DNA from: Thiomicrorhabdus xiamenensis
GTDB lineage: Bacteria; Pseudomonadota; Gammaproteobacteria; Thiomicrospirales; Thiomicrospiraceae
Direction: 5' to 3'
Length of the DNA: 64,000 nucleotides
NCBI RefSeq assembly: GCF_013282625.1
Contig: NZ_CP054020.1
Location: 620,001-684,000, forward strand
Position 1 is the first letter of the stretch; every line of letters begins with the position of its first letter. Of the stretch, positions 1 through 8,880 are shown piece by piece. The notes below the pieces were generated by a model. It was not told the origin of the DNA and did not search any database. It saw only the letters and a program-made list of their open reading frames with translations. The position numbers were made by a program, and so were the translations under genes.

Positions 1-226
1 TGAGCAGGTTGTCTCCAGTAAATTAGCTGTTGAGCAGGCAGAGGAAGCGCAAGTTCTGGTGACCAAGCGCTATGAAAACGGCGTCGCTACTTTTACCGAA
101 CTTCTGACGAGTCAGACTCAGTTAGACAAGGCGCGCGCCGATCTGGTTGCCGCCGAGTATGAAGTAAACATTCAGAAAGCCACTCTGCGTTTGGCCCTGG
201 GTAGTATGGACATTTCCCAGCTGTAA
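1..226 (+). CDS. TolC-family outer membrane protein, C-terminal end (partial)
   Basis: The reading frame is open from the window edge and ends at TAA 224-226. About 74 residues remain. They contain the pattern typical of the last helical part of TolC/OprM-type outer membrane factors: an alpha-helical stretch, then RYENGVATFTELLTSQTQL, then a helix ending in LRLALG. It lies 45 bases before an RND membrane-fusion gene and an RND pump, so it should be the outer membrane channel of a tripartite efflux system. The identification rests on the fragment and on its neighbours, since most of the gene lies outside the window. Confidence 0.8.
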   Translation, partial: EQVVSSKLAVEQAEEAQVLVTKRYENGVATFTELLTSQTQLDKARADLVAAEYEVNIQKATLRLALGSMDISQL

Positions 227-271
227 GGCGGGTGTTGAGCAGACAAAGATAGTTAGCTTTAAAAAGGAAAG

Positions 272-1372
272 ATGATGAAACAAGTTAAGCAAGTTCTAGC
301 GATCGCAATCTTAGCAACGATCGGCTTGAATGGGTGTCAGCAGGAAGCGCCGACGGCACCGGAAACCAAGCCGCAGACATTTCAGGCTGTGATTCACAAT
401 GTCGAGTTGGGAACCGTTCCTCTGACAGCGGTCGTACCGGGTTCCGTTGTGCCGGACCAGAAAGCGCGTATCGCTTCTCGTTTGATGGGATATATCAAAG
501 GGCTGGACGTCGAAGTGGGTGAAAAAGTCGAACAGGGAAGCCTGCTTTTCACTATCGACTCTACCGATATTCGCAGTCAGATTGCTCAGGCGAATTCGGC
601 CTATGCTCAAGCGCAGGCGGCGTTAAAAGACGCCAAACTGGATTACGACCGTTTTACGCAGCTGTATAAAGATAATTCGGTTTCCAAGCAACAGTACGAC
701 AAAATTCGTTTGCAGTACTCGGTTGCCCAGGAAAATCTCGCTTCGGCGAAATCCGCTTTGAATCAGGCGCGCTCTCAATTGAATTATGCGAATGTCCGCG
801 CTCCGTTTAGCGGTGTGGTGGTCGAGAAAATGGCAACCGCTGGTGATTTGGCTGCTCCGGGTAATCCGATTGTCGTCATTGAAAACCTGCAGTCCTTGAG
901 TGTGCAGACGGAAGTTGCCGGTGATCTGTATGCGGCTTTGCGAGTCGGTGACGAGGCGACGGTATTTATTGACGGTCAGGATGCGCCGATGGTTGGAACC
1001 ATCTATACCCTGGTAGGGGCCGCAAATCCGAAAACCCGTACTCATACGGTTAAATTAAGTTTGCCGGCCGTGAAGAATATTAATTCTGGAACCTTTGCCC
1101 GCATCAGCTTCAAACAGGGTGAGCGCCAGGCGATGATGGTGCCGCAGAGTGCGATTGTCAATCGTGCCGGAATCGATGGTGTTTTTGTCGTTCAGGATGG
1201 CAAAGCGATGTTCAATATGGTTCGTACCGGGATCAATATCGGCGATATGGTTGAAATCCAGTCAGGACTTGATCTGGGTGATCAGATTGTTTTGTCCAAT
1301 AATGCCAGTATGTTGAACGGCGATATTGTCGAGCCTGTAGCCGCGCAATCGGCATCCGAAGCAGCGAAATAA
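272..1372 (+). CDS. RND efflux membrane-fusion (adaptor) lipoprotein
   Basis: 366 aa periplasmic adaptor of the HlyD/AcrA family, linking the inner membrane pump to the TolC-type channel. The N-terminus has a lipoprotein signal with lipobox LNGC (Cys22). A lipoyl/barrel-sandwich half follows (RLMGYIKGLDVEVGEKVEQG, about residues 68-95). Next come an alpha-helical hairpin rich in Ala and Gln (about 105-165), the second lipoyl half (ANVRAPFSGVVVEK) and beta-barrel domains. AAAGGAAAG just upstream is a good ribosome binding site for ATG 272; the second codon is also ATG. It is followed 12 bases later by the pump gene, so the three genes form one operon. Substrate cannot be told from the sequence. 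Confidence 0.9.
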   Translation: MMKQVKQVLAIAILATIGLNGCQQEAPTAPETKPQTFQAVIHNVELGTVPLTAVVPGSVVPDQKARIASRLMGYIKGLDVEVGEKVEQGSLLFTIDSTDIRSQIAQANSAYAQAQAALKDAKLDYDRFTQLYKDNSVSKQQYDKIRLQYSVAQENLASAKSALNQARSQLNYANVRAPFSGVVVEKMATAGDLAAPGNPIVVIENLQSLSVQTEVAGDLYAALRVGDEATVFIDGQDAPMVGTIYTLVGAANPKTRTHTVKLSLPAVKNINSGTFARISFKQGERQAMMVPQSAIVNRAGIDGVFVVQDGKAMFNMVRTGINIGDMVEIQSGLDLGDQIVLSNNASMLNGDIVEPVAAQSASEAAK

Positions 1373-1384
1373 CGGAGAGTTTGA

Positions 1385-4300
1385 ATGGCTGAAAATGCAA
1401 AGCAAACAAACGCTGCCGAAGCTGCTGAGCTGAATATTGCCGGTAAGCTGGCGAAAGCGTTTATTCATTCTAAAATCACGATGATGATCGTGGTTGCTAT
1501 TACCTTGGCGGGGATTTTGGCTTATTTAATTACCCCGCGTGAATATAATCCGCAGATCGTGGTGCCGGCGGCCAATATTATGGTGCCTAAAGGCGGAGCC
1601 ACACCGCAGGAAGTCGAGAATATGGTGGTCAAGCCGTTGGAAACCATTTTGAGTTCTCTGCCGGGCGTCGACCATACTTTCGGTTATGCGACCAACGACT
1701 TCGGCGTGGTGACGGTTCAGTTCGAGGTGGGTGAAAACCAGGTAGATAGTTTGGTTAAAGTCTATAACCAGATTATGCAGAATATGGATAAGATGCCGCC
1801 GGATACCCAGCAGCCGCTGGTCAAGCCGATTAACGTCGACGATGTGCCGATTATGACGCTTGCCGTAACCTCTTCCGAACTGTCCGGTTATGATCTGCGT
1901 GATATCTCGTTGAAATTGGTCGAGAACCTTCGCAACCTGCCTGGGGTTTCTTTTACCGATGTCGTCGGTGGTAAGGAGCGTGCGATTAATGTCTGGCTGG
2001 ATGCGCAGAAAATCGCCTTGACGGGATTATCTCTGGAACAGATCAGTGAAATGCTGCAGGGGTCGAACGTTTCGGTTCCAGTCGGTTCCCTGATTAACAA
2101 TAATAAAGATCACTTGGTTCGTGTAAACGGCTATCTCGGTAATGCGACTGATGTTGGTGACATTATTATTGGTGCCGATAAAGGCCGACCAATCTACTTG
2201 CGCGATATTGCCCGTATCGAAGATGGTCCGAAAGAGAGCGACGCCTACAGTCGTATCGGTTTTGGTCCGAACTCAGCCGTGGCATCGCATGGCGAGCAAG
2301 CGGCAGTAACGATTACGGTAGCAAAAAAACCGGGTACAAATGCCGTTGCGGTAGCTGACGCCGTACTGGAGCAGCTGGAGCAACTGAAAAAAGCCGTTCT
2401 GCCGCATAATGTTGAGGTGGTTGTTACACGTAATGACGGTGACAAAGCCAATGCGGCGGTAAACCTGCTGATGGAACACTTGGGGATTGCGGTCGGTTCG
2501 GTCATCGTAATACTGGTGCTGTTCCTAGGGTGGCGTGAAGCGGGAATTGTTACCCTGACCGTGCCGCTGATTCTGTTTGTGGTGCTGTTTGTCGGTCTGA
2601 TCGCCGAGCAGACGATTAACCGTATTACACTGTTTGCGTTGATTCTGTCGCTCGGGTTGCTGGTGGATGCCGCGATCGTCGTTATTGAGAATATTCACCG
2701 GCATATCCATGAAGGCTTTGACCCGGAAAAATTCGATGAAGTTCTGATTAAAGCGACTAATGAGATCGGGAATCCGACAAACGTTGCGACCATCGCGGTT
2801 ATTCTGGCATTTATCCCGATGTTGTTTGTAACCGGGATGATGGGGCCATTCATGGCGCCGATTCCATTTAATGTTCCGGTGGCGATGATTGCCTCCTTGG
2901 TTATTGCTTATATTCTGGTGCCTTATGTCGCCTACCGTTTCTTGGGTAAAAAGGCGATTAAGGAAATGCAACATCGCGAGAGTACCGAGACGCATCATCC
3001 TCATCAGGAAGACTGGATGCAGAAGCTGTACGTCAAGACGATTGTTCCTTTGATTGATTCGCGTACCAAGCGAAATGTATTCCTGTTTGTTGTATTGGGG
3101 ACCTTGATTGCTTCGATGATGCAGCCTGCGCTGCAATTTATCCGCGACGACGGTATGAACAATCCGCTGCATCCGGCCGGTGTCGAAGTCAAAATGTTGC
3201 CGTATGACAATACCAGTACTTTCCTGGTACAGGTAGATATGCCGGAAGGTACGGCTATTGAGGCGACCGATCGTGTCGTGCGCCATGTTGGCAGTATGTT
3301 GTCCGGCACCGAGTTTGTCACCGATTACAGTGTTTTCCTTGGTAAGCCAGCTCCGATTGATTTTGCAGCATTGGTTCGCGGCGATTTGATTAAGCAGGGC
3401 GGTAACTTCGCACAGATCCGTGTCAACCTGGTTAATAAAGGTATGCGTTCGATCTCTTCACACGAAATTGTTCAGAACTTTGATCAGGCTCTGGATTCTC
3501 TGCGTAAAGTGTTCCCGGATGCAAATATTAAATTGTATGAGACTCCTCCGGGGCCGCCGGTAACGACACAGATTATGGCGGAGCTTTATGGGCCGGATTA
3601 TGACAAGCTGCGTCAGGCGGCCGGGGAAGTCAGAGAGAAATTTGATCAGATTTACGGTCTGATCAATGTGGATGATTCGGTAACCGACGATACCATGACC
3701 TATGAGGTGAATATCGATCGCGAGCAGGCCAACCTGCTTGGGGTCGCGCCTGCACAGGTCAGTAAAATGCTGCGTGATTATATCAACGGCTTCGAGTTGG
3801 GGTATATGCACCTGGATAATGTTCGTGAGCCGGTCGATATCATCGTTCGCCTGCCGCGTTCGGAAAGAACCGTTCCGGAGCAGCTTCTGTCCTTGCGTGT
3901 TCAGTCGCGATCCGGAGAAGTGGTTCCGCTTTCCGCCGTTGCTGACATTGAGGAAGTGGAGCGCGCCAAGCCGATTATGACGCGTGACCAGCATCGCATG
4001 GTGATGGTCGGTGGTGAGTTGCTTGAATCCAGTCCGGTGTATGCGATTCTGTCGCTGGATAAAATGCTTGATCAGGTGACCTTGCCTGAATCGAATGTGA
4101 CGTTTGCAACCGGTAATCTCGGATTCGTTCAGGCGCAACCGAAAGATGTCATGGACTACACCTTGTTGTGGGGCGGTGAAATGCGCCTGACTCTGGATGT
4201 GTTCCGTGATATGGGGAGTGCTTTCATCGTCGCGCTTATCTTTATCTACCTGATTTTAGTCGGCTACTACAAGTCCTTTATGATGCCGGTGATCGTTATG

Positions 4301-4717
4301 GGAGCGATTCCTCTGACAATGATCGGTGTATTTCCGGGGCATTGGGCTACCGGGCAGGCCTTTACGGCGACGTCCATGATTGGGGTCATTGCTCTGGCGG
4401 GTATCGTGGTGCGAAACTCGTTGTTGTTGATCGACTTTATCCTTGAGTATCGTGCTGAAGGTAAGTCGCTTAAGGACGCGGTGATTCAAGCTGGTAAGGT
4501 GCGTTTCCGTCCGATCCTGCTGACTGCTCTGGCGATTATTTTCGGTTCGATGATTATGATTACCGACCCTGTATTCGGTGGTTTGGCAGTATCACTGATC
4601 TTCGGTACTCTGTCGTCTACGGTCTTAACCTTGTTGGTCATTCCTTTGATGTACTACATCTGGCAATGGCATGGCGGTGTTAAGCAGCAGGAAGAGGCTC
4701 AGAAAGCCGCGAGTTAA
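1385..4717 (+). CDS. RND efflux pump, inner membrane permease
   Basis: 1110 aa proton-driven resistance-nodulation-division transporter of the AcrB/CzcA superfamily. First transmembrane helix is at about residues 32-52. Porter-domain sequence PKGGATPQEVENMVVKPLE follows, with a block of membrane helices at about 365-520 and a second at about 940-1095 (GVIALAGIVVRNSLLLIDF). Transmembrane helix 4 reads GLLVDAAIVVIEN. In AcrB the pair Asp407-Asp408 relays protons; here the first Asp (D428) is kept and the second is Ala. The protein is somewhat longer than AcrB, partly through a hydrophilic N-terminal extension and a His-rich insert (HRESTETHHPHQED). It forms an operon with the adaptor and TolC-type genes upstream. 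Hydrophobic versus metal substrate is not decided. Confidence 0.9.
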   Translation: MAENAKQTNAAEAAELNIAGKLAKAFIHSKITMMIVVAITLAGILAYLITPREYNPQIVVPAANIMVPKGGATPQEVENMVVKPLETILSSLPGVDHTFGYATNDFGVVTVQFEVGENQVDSLVKVYNQIMQNMDKMPPDTQQPLVKPINVDDVPIMTLAVTSSELSGYDLRDISLKLVENLRNLPGVSFTDVVGGKERAINVWLDAQKIALTGLSLEQISEMLQGSNVSVPVGSLINNNKDHLVRVNGYLGNATDVGDIIIGADKGRPIYLRDIARIEDGPKESDAYSRIGFGPNSAVASHGEQAAVTITVAKKPGTNAVAVADAVLEQLEQLKKAVLPHNVEVVVTRNDGDKANAAVNLLMEHLGIAVGSVIVILVLFLGWREAGIVTLTVPLILFVVLFVGLIAEQTINRITLFALILSLGLLVDAAIVVIENIHRHIHEGFDPEKFDEVLIKATNEIGNPTNVATIAVILAFIPMLFVTGMMGPFMAPIPFNVPVAMIASLVIAYILVPYVAYRFLGKKAIKEMQHRESTETHHPHQEDWMQKLYVKTIVPLIDSRTKRNVFLFVVLGTLIASMMQPALQFIRDDGMNNPLHPAGVEVKMLPYDNTSTFLVQVDMPEGTAIEATDRVVRHVGSMLSGTEFVTDYSVFLGKPAPIDFAALVRGDLIKQGGNFAQIRVNLVNKGMRSISSHEIVQNFDQALDSLRKVFPDANIKLYETPPGPPVTTQIMAELYGPDYDKLRQAAGEVREKFDQIYGLINVDDSVTDDTMTYEVNIDREQANLLGVAPAQVSKMLRDYINGFELGYMHLDNVREPVDIIVRLPRSERTVPEQLLSLRVQSRSGEVVPLSAVADIEEVERAKPIMTRDQHRMVMVGGELLESSPVYAILSLDKMLDQVTLPESNVTFATGNLGFVQAQPKDVMDYTLLWGGEMRLTLDVFRDMGSAFIVALIFIYLILVGYYKSFMMPVIVMGAIPLTMIGVFPGHWATGQAFTATSMIGVIALAGIVVRNSLLLIDFILEYRAEGKSLKDAVIQAGKVRFRPILLTALAIIFGSMIMITDPVFGGLAVSLIFGTLSSTVLTLLVIPLMYYIWQWHGGVKQQEEAQKAAS

Positions 4718-4747
4718 TCGATAATATTGTTTGTTAACACAAAAAGA

Positions 4748-4771
4748 ACCGGGCTCAAGCCCGGTTTTTTT
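4748..4771 (+). terminator. Rho-independent terminator of the efflux operon
   Basis: ACCGGGC-TCAA-GCCCGGT, a perfect 7-bp stem with a four-base loop, followed by a T-run. It lies 31 bases after the RND pump stop codon. Confidence 0.9.
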
Positions 4772-4819
4772 GTGTCCGTCGGAAGAGTTAAGTAAGATCA
4801 TGAAAAAACAAAAATGTAT

Positions 4820-4847
4820 TTGTTTCCCACAAAAAGCTTCGTATACT
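4820..4847 (+). promoter_or_regulatory. Predicted sigma-70 promoter for the GlcG-like gene
   Basis: TTGTTT (4820-4825), 16 bases, TATACT (4842-4847), about 55 bases before the start codon and downstream of the preceding terminator. Confidence 0.5.
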
Positions 4848-4901
4848 GGTTTCTGCGAATAATTACTGAATAAACAATCTGAGTTTTTGAGGAGAAGATG
4901 G

Positions 4902-5402
4902 ATGCTAAAAAAACTTTTTGCTGGTGCGGTACTTTCAATGGGTGTTCTGTCAACGGCTATGCCAGTTCAGGCCGAAGAGCCTATGGTTGTGAATGTTTCG
5001 ATTCTGTCGTTGGATATGGCGAATAAGGCTGCGATGGCAACCATTGAAGCTTGTCGCGAAAAAGGTATCCCTGTCAGTGTGACGGTGGTTGATCGTAGTG
5101 GGATTGTTCAGGCGCAGCTGCGCGATACGATTGCCCCGGCGGTTTCATTGGGTATCAGCCAGAAAAAAGCTTATACCGCAGTGATGTTCAACGTTAAAGG
5201 TTCGCAGCTTGGCGAACGTGCCAAAAGCCCTTTGCAAACAATGGGCGCAGGGCTAGCATTCATGGCTGGTTCTACACCGATTCAGGCTGGTGGAAAGTTA
5301 TACGGAGCAATTGGTGTAAGTGGTGCTCCGGATGGTATGGATGATGAGGCGTGTGCCATTAAAGGGGCAGAGTCTATTTTGGAAGACCTGGAAATGATGT
5401 AA
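4902..5402 (+). CDS. Secreted GlcG/HbpS-family (DUF336) protein
   Basis: 166 aa. A signal peptide (MLKKLFAGAVLSMG..., predicted cleavage after VQA) is followed by a GlcG/HbpS-type domain. Typical features are an N-terminal helix with AAMATIEACREKGIPVSVTV, then VVDRSGIVQAQLRD, then a Gly-rich end (GGKLYGAIGVSGAPDG). Family members bind haem or small ligands, or have no assigned role; this one should act in the periplasm. ATG 4902 is chosen over TTG 4887 because the strong site GAGGAGAAG (4889-4897) sits at the right distance and the signal peptide then begins correctly. It stands alone between the efflux operon and the pilus locus. Confidence 0.8.
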   Translation: MLKKLFAGAVLSMGVLSTAMPVQAEEPMVVNVSILSLDMANKAAMATIEACREKGIPVSVTVVDRSGIVQAQLRDTIAPAVSLGISQKKAYTAVMFNVKGSQLGERAKSPLQTMGAGLAFMAGSTPIQAGGKLYGAIGVSGAPDGMDDEACAIKGAESILEDLEMM

Positions 5403-5426
5403 TCCCTTGTTTAAATGAATTGAAAA

Positions 5427-5453
5427 ACCCTGGTTAAGTATGTTTACTAGGGT
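5427..5453 (+). terminator. Hairpin after the GlcG-like gene, possible weak terminator
   Basis: An 11-position stem with one mismatch and a GTATG loop (ACCCTGGTTAA against TTTACTAGGGT). It is followed by AAATAAAATTT rather than a T-run, so termination is uncertain. Confidence 0.3.
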
Positions 5454-5588
5454 AAATAAAATTTATTGTTGGTTGAAGTGCATTTATCAGTAAAAATTTT
5501 ATAGAATCAGAATTGCAGGCGTTATTTTTACAATTTTGAATAGTAATTTTACTTATAAGCACCCGTTTTTATATTTTAGGAAGGTAAG

Positions 5589-5792
5589 ATGATGGAAAAT
5601 CGGAATTTGGAAGTTCAGAAAACGAAGCAACTTAAGAAACAGAAAGGGGCTTCTATGATGGAGTATGCGCTGTTGATCGCTGGTGTTGCGATTATCGCTG
5701 CTCTGCTGTTCAGCGGCGATAACGGTGGGGTTGTTGGTGAAGCGATTACCAACAAAGTAGAAAGCGCCGTTAACAGTGTTAATAACCCGTAA
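5589..5792 (+). CDS. flp: Flp-type prepilin (Tad pilus major subunit)
   Basis: 67 aa. Short basic leader of about 20 residues ending in KKQKG, then the Flp signature G|ASMMEYALLIAGVAIIAALL. The cleavage site for a prepilin peptidase lies after the Gly, with Glu at position 5 of the mature protein. The hydrophobic helix forms the pilus core, and the Asn/Ser-rich tail (VESAVNSVNNP) ends the subunit. AGGAAGG lies just before ATG 5589. It is the first gene of the Tad locus, as usual. No prepilin peptidase (TadV/CpaA) lies in the locus, so one must be encoded elsewhere. Confidence 0.92.
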   Translation: MMENRNLEVQKTKQLKKQKGASMMEYALLIAGVAIIAALLFSGDNGGVVGEAITNKVESAVNSVNNP

Positions 5793-5847
5793 TTCAATTC
5801 GGGTTGTCGCTGAATATTTAAAATCTTCTTGAAGGAGTTTCCGGGCA

Positions 5848-6354
5848 ATGCTTAAGCGAAAGGAATCGCAAAAAGGCGCAGTAATGCTTGAAACCGCTTA
5901 TGTTCTGCCGGTTTTGCTCGGAGTTGTGCTGTTTATTGTCGAGACACTCTCTTTCGCATTGAACAGTCTGCTGGTTAATGATGTTTTAACGGATATTCAT
6001 TTGACCATTGTCGATGAGGTTCAGGAAATATCCTCTCTTGAGTCAGGTGAAAGCCCGAGTAGCAGTGTGCTTTATGCATACTGCGACGGCGGATCGGTTC
6101 GATTGCCTGTCGGTGAAAACGAGTCTATGACTGCCTTGGCAGTCTCGGCACTGGAAGCCAAAGGGGTTGCCATGCTCGACTCGAATCCGGCAAAGGTGAC
6201 TGTTTCCATGCAGACCGAGTCCGGCTTTGACCTTTACCTGATCCGATTTACCGGCACTGCCGATCTACTTGTTCTCCCTAATTTTCTAAATGAATTGCTG
6301 CCGATGGATGTCGATACAGTGGTCAGTATTAAAGCGAGTTGCGTAAGTTCTTAG
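5848..6354 (+). CDS. TadE-like pseudopilin
   Basis: 168 aa. The N-terminus (KRKESQKGAVMLETAYVLPVLLG) is a TadE/TadG-type class IV leader: a basic segment, Gly-Ala, then a hydrophobic helix with a Glu shortly after the expected cleavage point. The rest is a small soluble domain, mostly beta-strand-like. TadE pseudopilins are processed by the same peptidase as Flp and are needed for pilus assembly. The gene sits between flp and cpaB, where TadE-like genes are sometimes found. AAGGAG precedes ATG 5848. Confidence 0.75.
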   Translation: MLKRKESQKGAVMLETAYVLPVLLGVVLFIVETLSFALNSLLVNDVLTDIHLTIVDEVQEISSLESGESPSSSVLYAYCDGGSVRLPVGENESMTALAVSALEAKGVAMLDSNPAKVTVSMQTESGFDLYLIRFTGTADLLVLPNFLNELLPMDVDTVVSIKASCVSS

Positions 6355-6427
6355 GATGCTTGGGCGTCTTAATAACTTAAACAACATGAACCTTGTAAGG
6401 TTTGACTAAAGAAAGTACGAGTTCTCT

Positions 6428-7324
6428 ATGAAAGTCTCCCGTAGCGATTTAATCCTCTATACCATCGCCTTTATTTCAGCAATAGCTGTCGTCGTGCTGG
6501 TTTACGCCTATATTGAAAAGCGCATTGCCGATGCCGAAGCACATCTTCCCGTAAAAACCATCAAAATAGTCGAAAAACCTGAACTTGCGCCGGTTCTGGT
6601 CGCCAGTCGAGATCTGTTCCGAGGGGAAAAAATCGAGAAAGAAGATGTTCAGGTTTTGATGATCGCCAAGGAAGGAATAAAACTTAAAGGTGTCTACAGT
6701 AAACCGGAAGACGTCGTCGGTCAGGTCGTTAAGACGGATTTATACGCGGGTGAATGGCTCGCCGGCAGAAAGTTTGTGGACAAGCTGGCGCCGGAAAAAG
6801 TTTTGTCTGAAGGAATTAAAGGACTGGTTGCACCCGGTAAGAGAGCGATGCGTATTCCGGTGAATCCCGAAAGCGGTCTTATGGGGATTCTATCCCCCGG
6901 CGATCATGTTGATGTGGTAAGCGTTTTCTCCAGCGCCAATGGCGAGCGTACGATCAGCCGAGTCATATTGCAGAATATTGAAGTTCTTTCGATTGGTCAG
7001 GCCAGCCACTTTAAGCCGAAAACGGATATGCAGAAAGTAGAAGATTCGGGTACCAAGCAGGATGAGACGCTGGCTAAAAAATCCATGGTTGCGCTGCATG
7101 TCGATATTCAGCAGGCCGAAGAATTGGCTCTGGCGATGAGTGTCGGTTCGGTGCATTTGCTGTTGCGCAATCAGACGGATGTCAATGTCTCCGACAGCGA
7201 CGGGGTTAATGTTCAGGTTATTGAAAGTATGAAACAGAAAAAAGTGGCGCACCCTGCCAAAAATAAACGACATACCGTAGAGCTGCTGCAAGGCGGAGAG
7301 GTTGAAGAGGTGACGGTGCAATGA
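6428..7324 (+). CDS. cpaB: Flp pilus assembly protein CpaB (RcpC)
   Basis: 298 aa. One N-terminal membrane helix (about residues 8-28) is followed by a SAF domain (APVLVASRDLFRGEKIEKEDVQ, about 55-120). A CpaB/RcpC C-terminal beta-rich domain follows (RAMRIPVNPESGLMGILSPGDHVDV, then RTISRVILQNIEVLSIG). RcpC works with the secretin in the periplasm and is thought to interact with peptidoglycan or the pilus. It overlaps the start of cpaC by four bases, indicating translational coupling. Confidence 0.92.
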   Translation: MKVSRSDLILYTIAFISAIAVVVLVYAYIEKRIADAEAHLPVKTIKIVEKPELAPVLVASRDLFRGEKIEKEDVQVLMIAKEGIKLKGVYSKPEDVVGQVVKTDLYAGEWLAGRKFVDKLAPEKVLSEGIKGLVAPGKRAMRIPVNPESGLMGILSPGDHVDVVSVFSSANGERTISRVILQNIEVLSIGQASHFKPKTDMQKVEDSGTKQDETLAKKSMVALHVDIQQAEELALAMSVGSVHLLLRNQTDVNVSDSDGVNVQVIESMKQKKVAHPAKNKRHTVELLQGGEVEEVTVQ

Positions 7325-8880
7325 TGAAAAAAACACTTTTAGCGTCGATTCTGTCGGCCGGTTTATTCGTTACACCTTTTGCGAGCGTTGTTTATTCTCC
7401 TGCGGTTTTAGCGGAACAGCCGGAAAGTTTTAGCGTAAGTCATTCGGAATCCCGTTTGTTGAATTTTAAACAGCCGATTAAACGGGCGATGATTGCCAAT
7501 CCGGATGTAGCCAGTCTTAAGGTTGTCAGTGCGAATGAGCTGATGCTGACCGGACGTTCATTGGGTATGACCAAACTGTTTATCAATTTCCGTAATCAGC
7601 CGCAGAAAGCGCACGAGTTTGTTGTCGATGTAAAGGAAAACCCGCAGCAGCAGACGAATATCGATAAAACTATCAAAGAGTTACTGGCCAAACTGAACCC
7701 GCAAGGTACTGTTCACTATGAAATTCGCAGTATATGGGTTGATGCGAGCAACAATCTTCGTCGCGAGGTGGACGAGATCGGGAATCAGATCGACGGTAAC
7801 AGCGATCTGCGCAATACCGGGCGCCAGGATCAGGAAGTTTTGCAATCCGAGCAGAGTGTTGGAAGTTCCAGTATTTCGTCAACGGCAGGGAACTTTATGG
7901 TGCTTTTGACCGGTGATGTTGTCAATCAGGCTCAGAAAAAACGCATCCATTCGGTCATTTCGGCTCTGGGTGTCAGTGTGGTCAATATGATTAAGATTTC
8001 CGGGCCGCAGGAGGTCAAGCTGGAGGTCCGGGTTGCCGAAGTTGTTAAAGGAAACCCTTTCCAGAGCGGCGCGGTATTTAACTATCAAGCTGCCCGCGGC
8101 AACGATCTGCTGCAAACGATCAGCAGTGTTCTGGCAACAACCGCTACCGGTTCGACGCCGCTTGCCCCGATTTTGAATGAGGCTTTTCAGGTGTCGGTTC
8201 AATCCGGTAACAGCAATTTTTCCGGCATTCTGACCGCTCTGGAAGAGAATAGCCTGGCAAGAGTTCTGGCTCGTCCGCAACTGATTGTGCAGTCGGGCGA
8301 AACGGCAGAGTTTCTGGTCGGTGGAGAAGTGCCTATTCCGGTTTCTCAGAATGCAGATGCGATTACTGTGCGCTACAAGGAATTTGGTGTCCGGTTACGC
8401 TTTAGTCCGGTAATTACGGAATCCGGCGAAATCCGTATGACCGTGGCCCCGGAAATTTCTAATATTGATTACAGTGCCGGTTCTGAAAGTAACGGATTGG
8501 TCCAGCCGGGCTTCCGTTCACGTCGCGCGAAAACAACCGTGACGCTGGAGCCGGGGCAGAGTTTCATCGTAGGTGGTCTGATTCAGGACTCTTTCCAGAG
8601 TTCGATTTCGAAAATTCCTTTCCTTGGCGATATTCCAATTTTAGGTGCGCTTTTCCGTTCGACAAATTATGAAAAGGATCAAACGGAATTAGCCATCGTG
8701 GTCACCCCGACGTTTGTCGAGCCGATTGAAAAAGGCACCGAGATTTCTCTGCCAGGGGAAAATATGAAAGTACCGTCATATGGCGAGGCTTTCTGGATGG
8801 GGAAAATTGTTGAAATGCTGCCCGAAGGCGAGAGCGCGATACCTGCGTTGTTGAGCAAAATCGGACTGGAGAAACCATAA
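7321..8880 (+). CDS. cpaC: Tad secretin CpaC (RcpA)
   Basis: 519 aa outer membrane secretin. Signal peptide MMKKTLLASILSAGLFVTPF, then the pilus/BON-like N-domain (LKVVSANELMLTGRSLGMTKLF, about 75-105). The type II/III secretion secretin core lies at about 320-480: LVGGEVPIPV, RLRFSPVITESGEIRMTVAPEIS, TVTLEPGQSFIVGGLIQDS and FLGDIPILGALFRS are all classic secretin motifs. It forms the channel through which the Flp pilus leaves the cell. The start overlaps cpaB and the stop overlaps the tadZ start codon (TAATG). Confidence 0.95.
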   Translation: MMKKTLLASILSAGLFVTPFASVVYSPAVLAEQPESFSVSHSESRLLNFKQPIKRAMIANPDVASLKVVSANELMLTGRSLGMTKLFINFRNQPQKAHEFVVDVKENPQQQTNIDKTIKELLAKLNPQGTVHYEIRSIWVDASNNLRREVDEIGNQIDGNSDLRNTGRQDQEVLQSEQSVGSSSISSTAGNFMVLLTGDVVNQAQKKRIHSVISALGVSVVNMIKISGPQEVKLEVRVAEVVKGNPFQSGAVFNYQAARGNDLLQTISSVLATTATGSTPLAPILNEAFQVSVQSGNSNFSGILTALEENSLARVLARPQLIVQSGETAEFLVGGEVPIPVSQNADAITVRYKEFGVRLRFSPVITESGEIRMTVAPEISNIDYSAGSESNGLVQPGFRSRRAKTTVTLEPGQSFIVGGLIQDSFQSSISKIPFLGDIPILGALFRSTNYEKDQTELAIVVTPTFVEPIEKGTEISLPGENMKVPSYGEAFWMGKIVEMLPEGESAIPALLSKIGLEKP

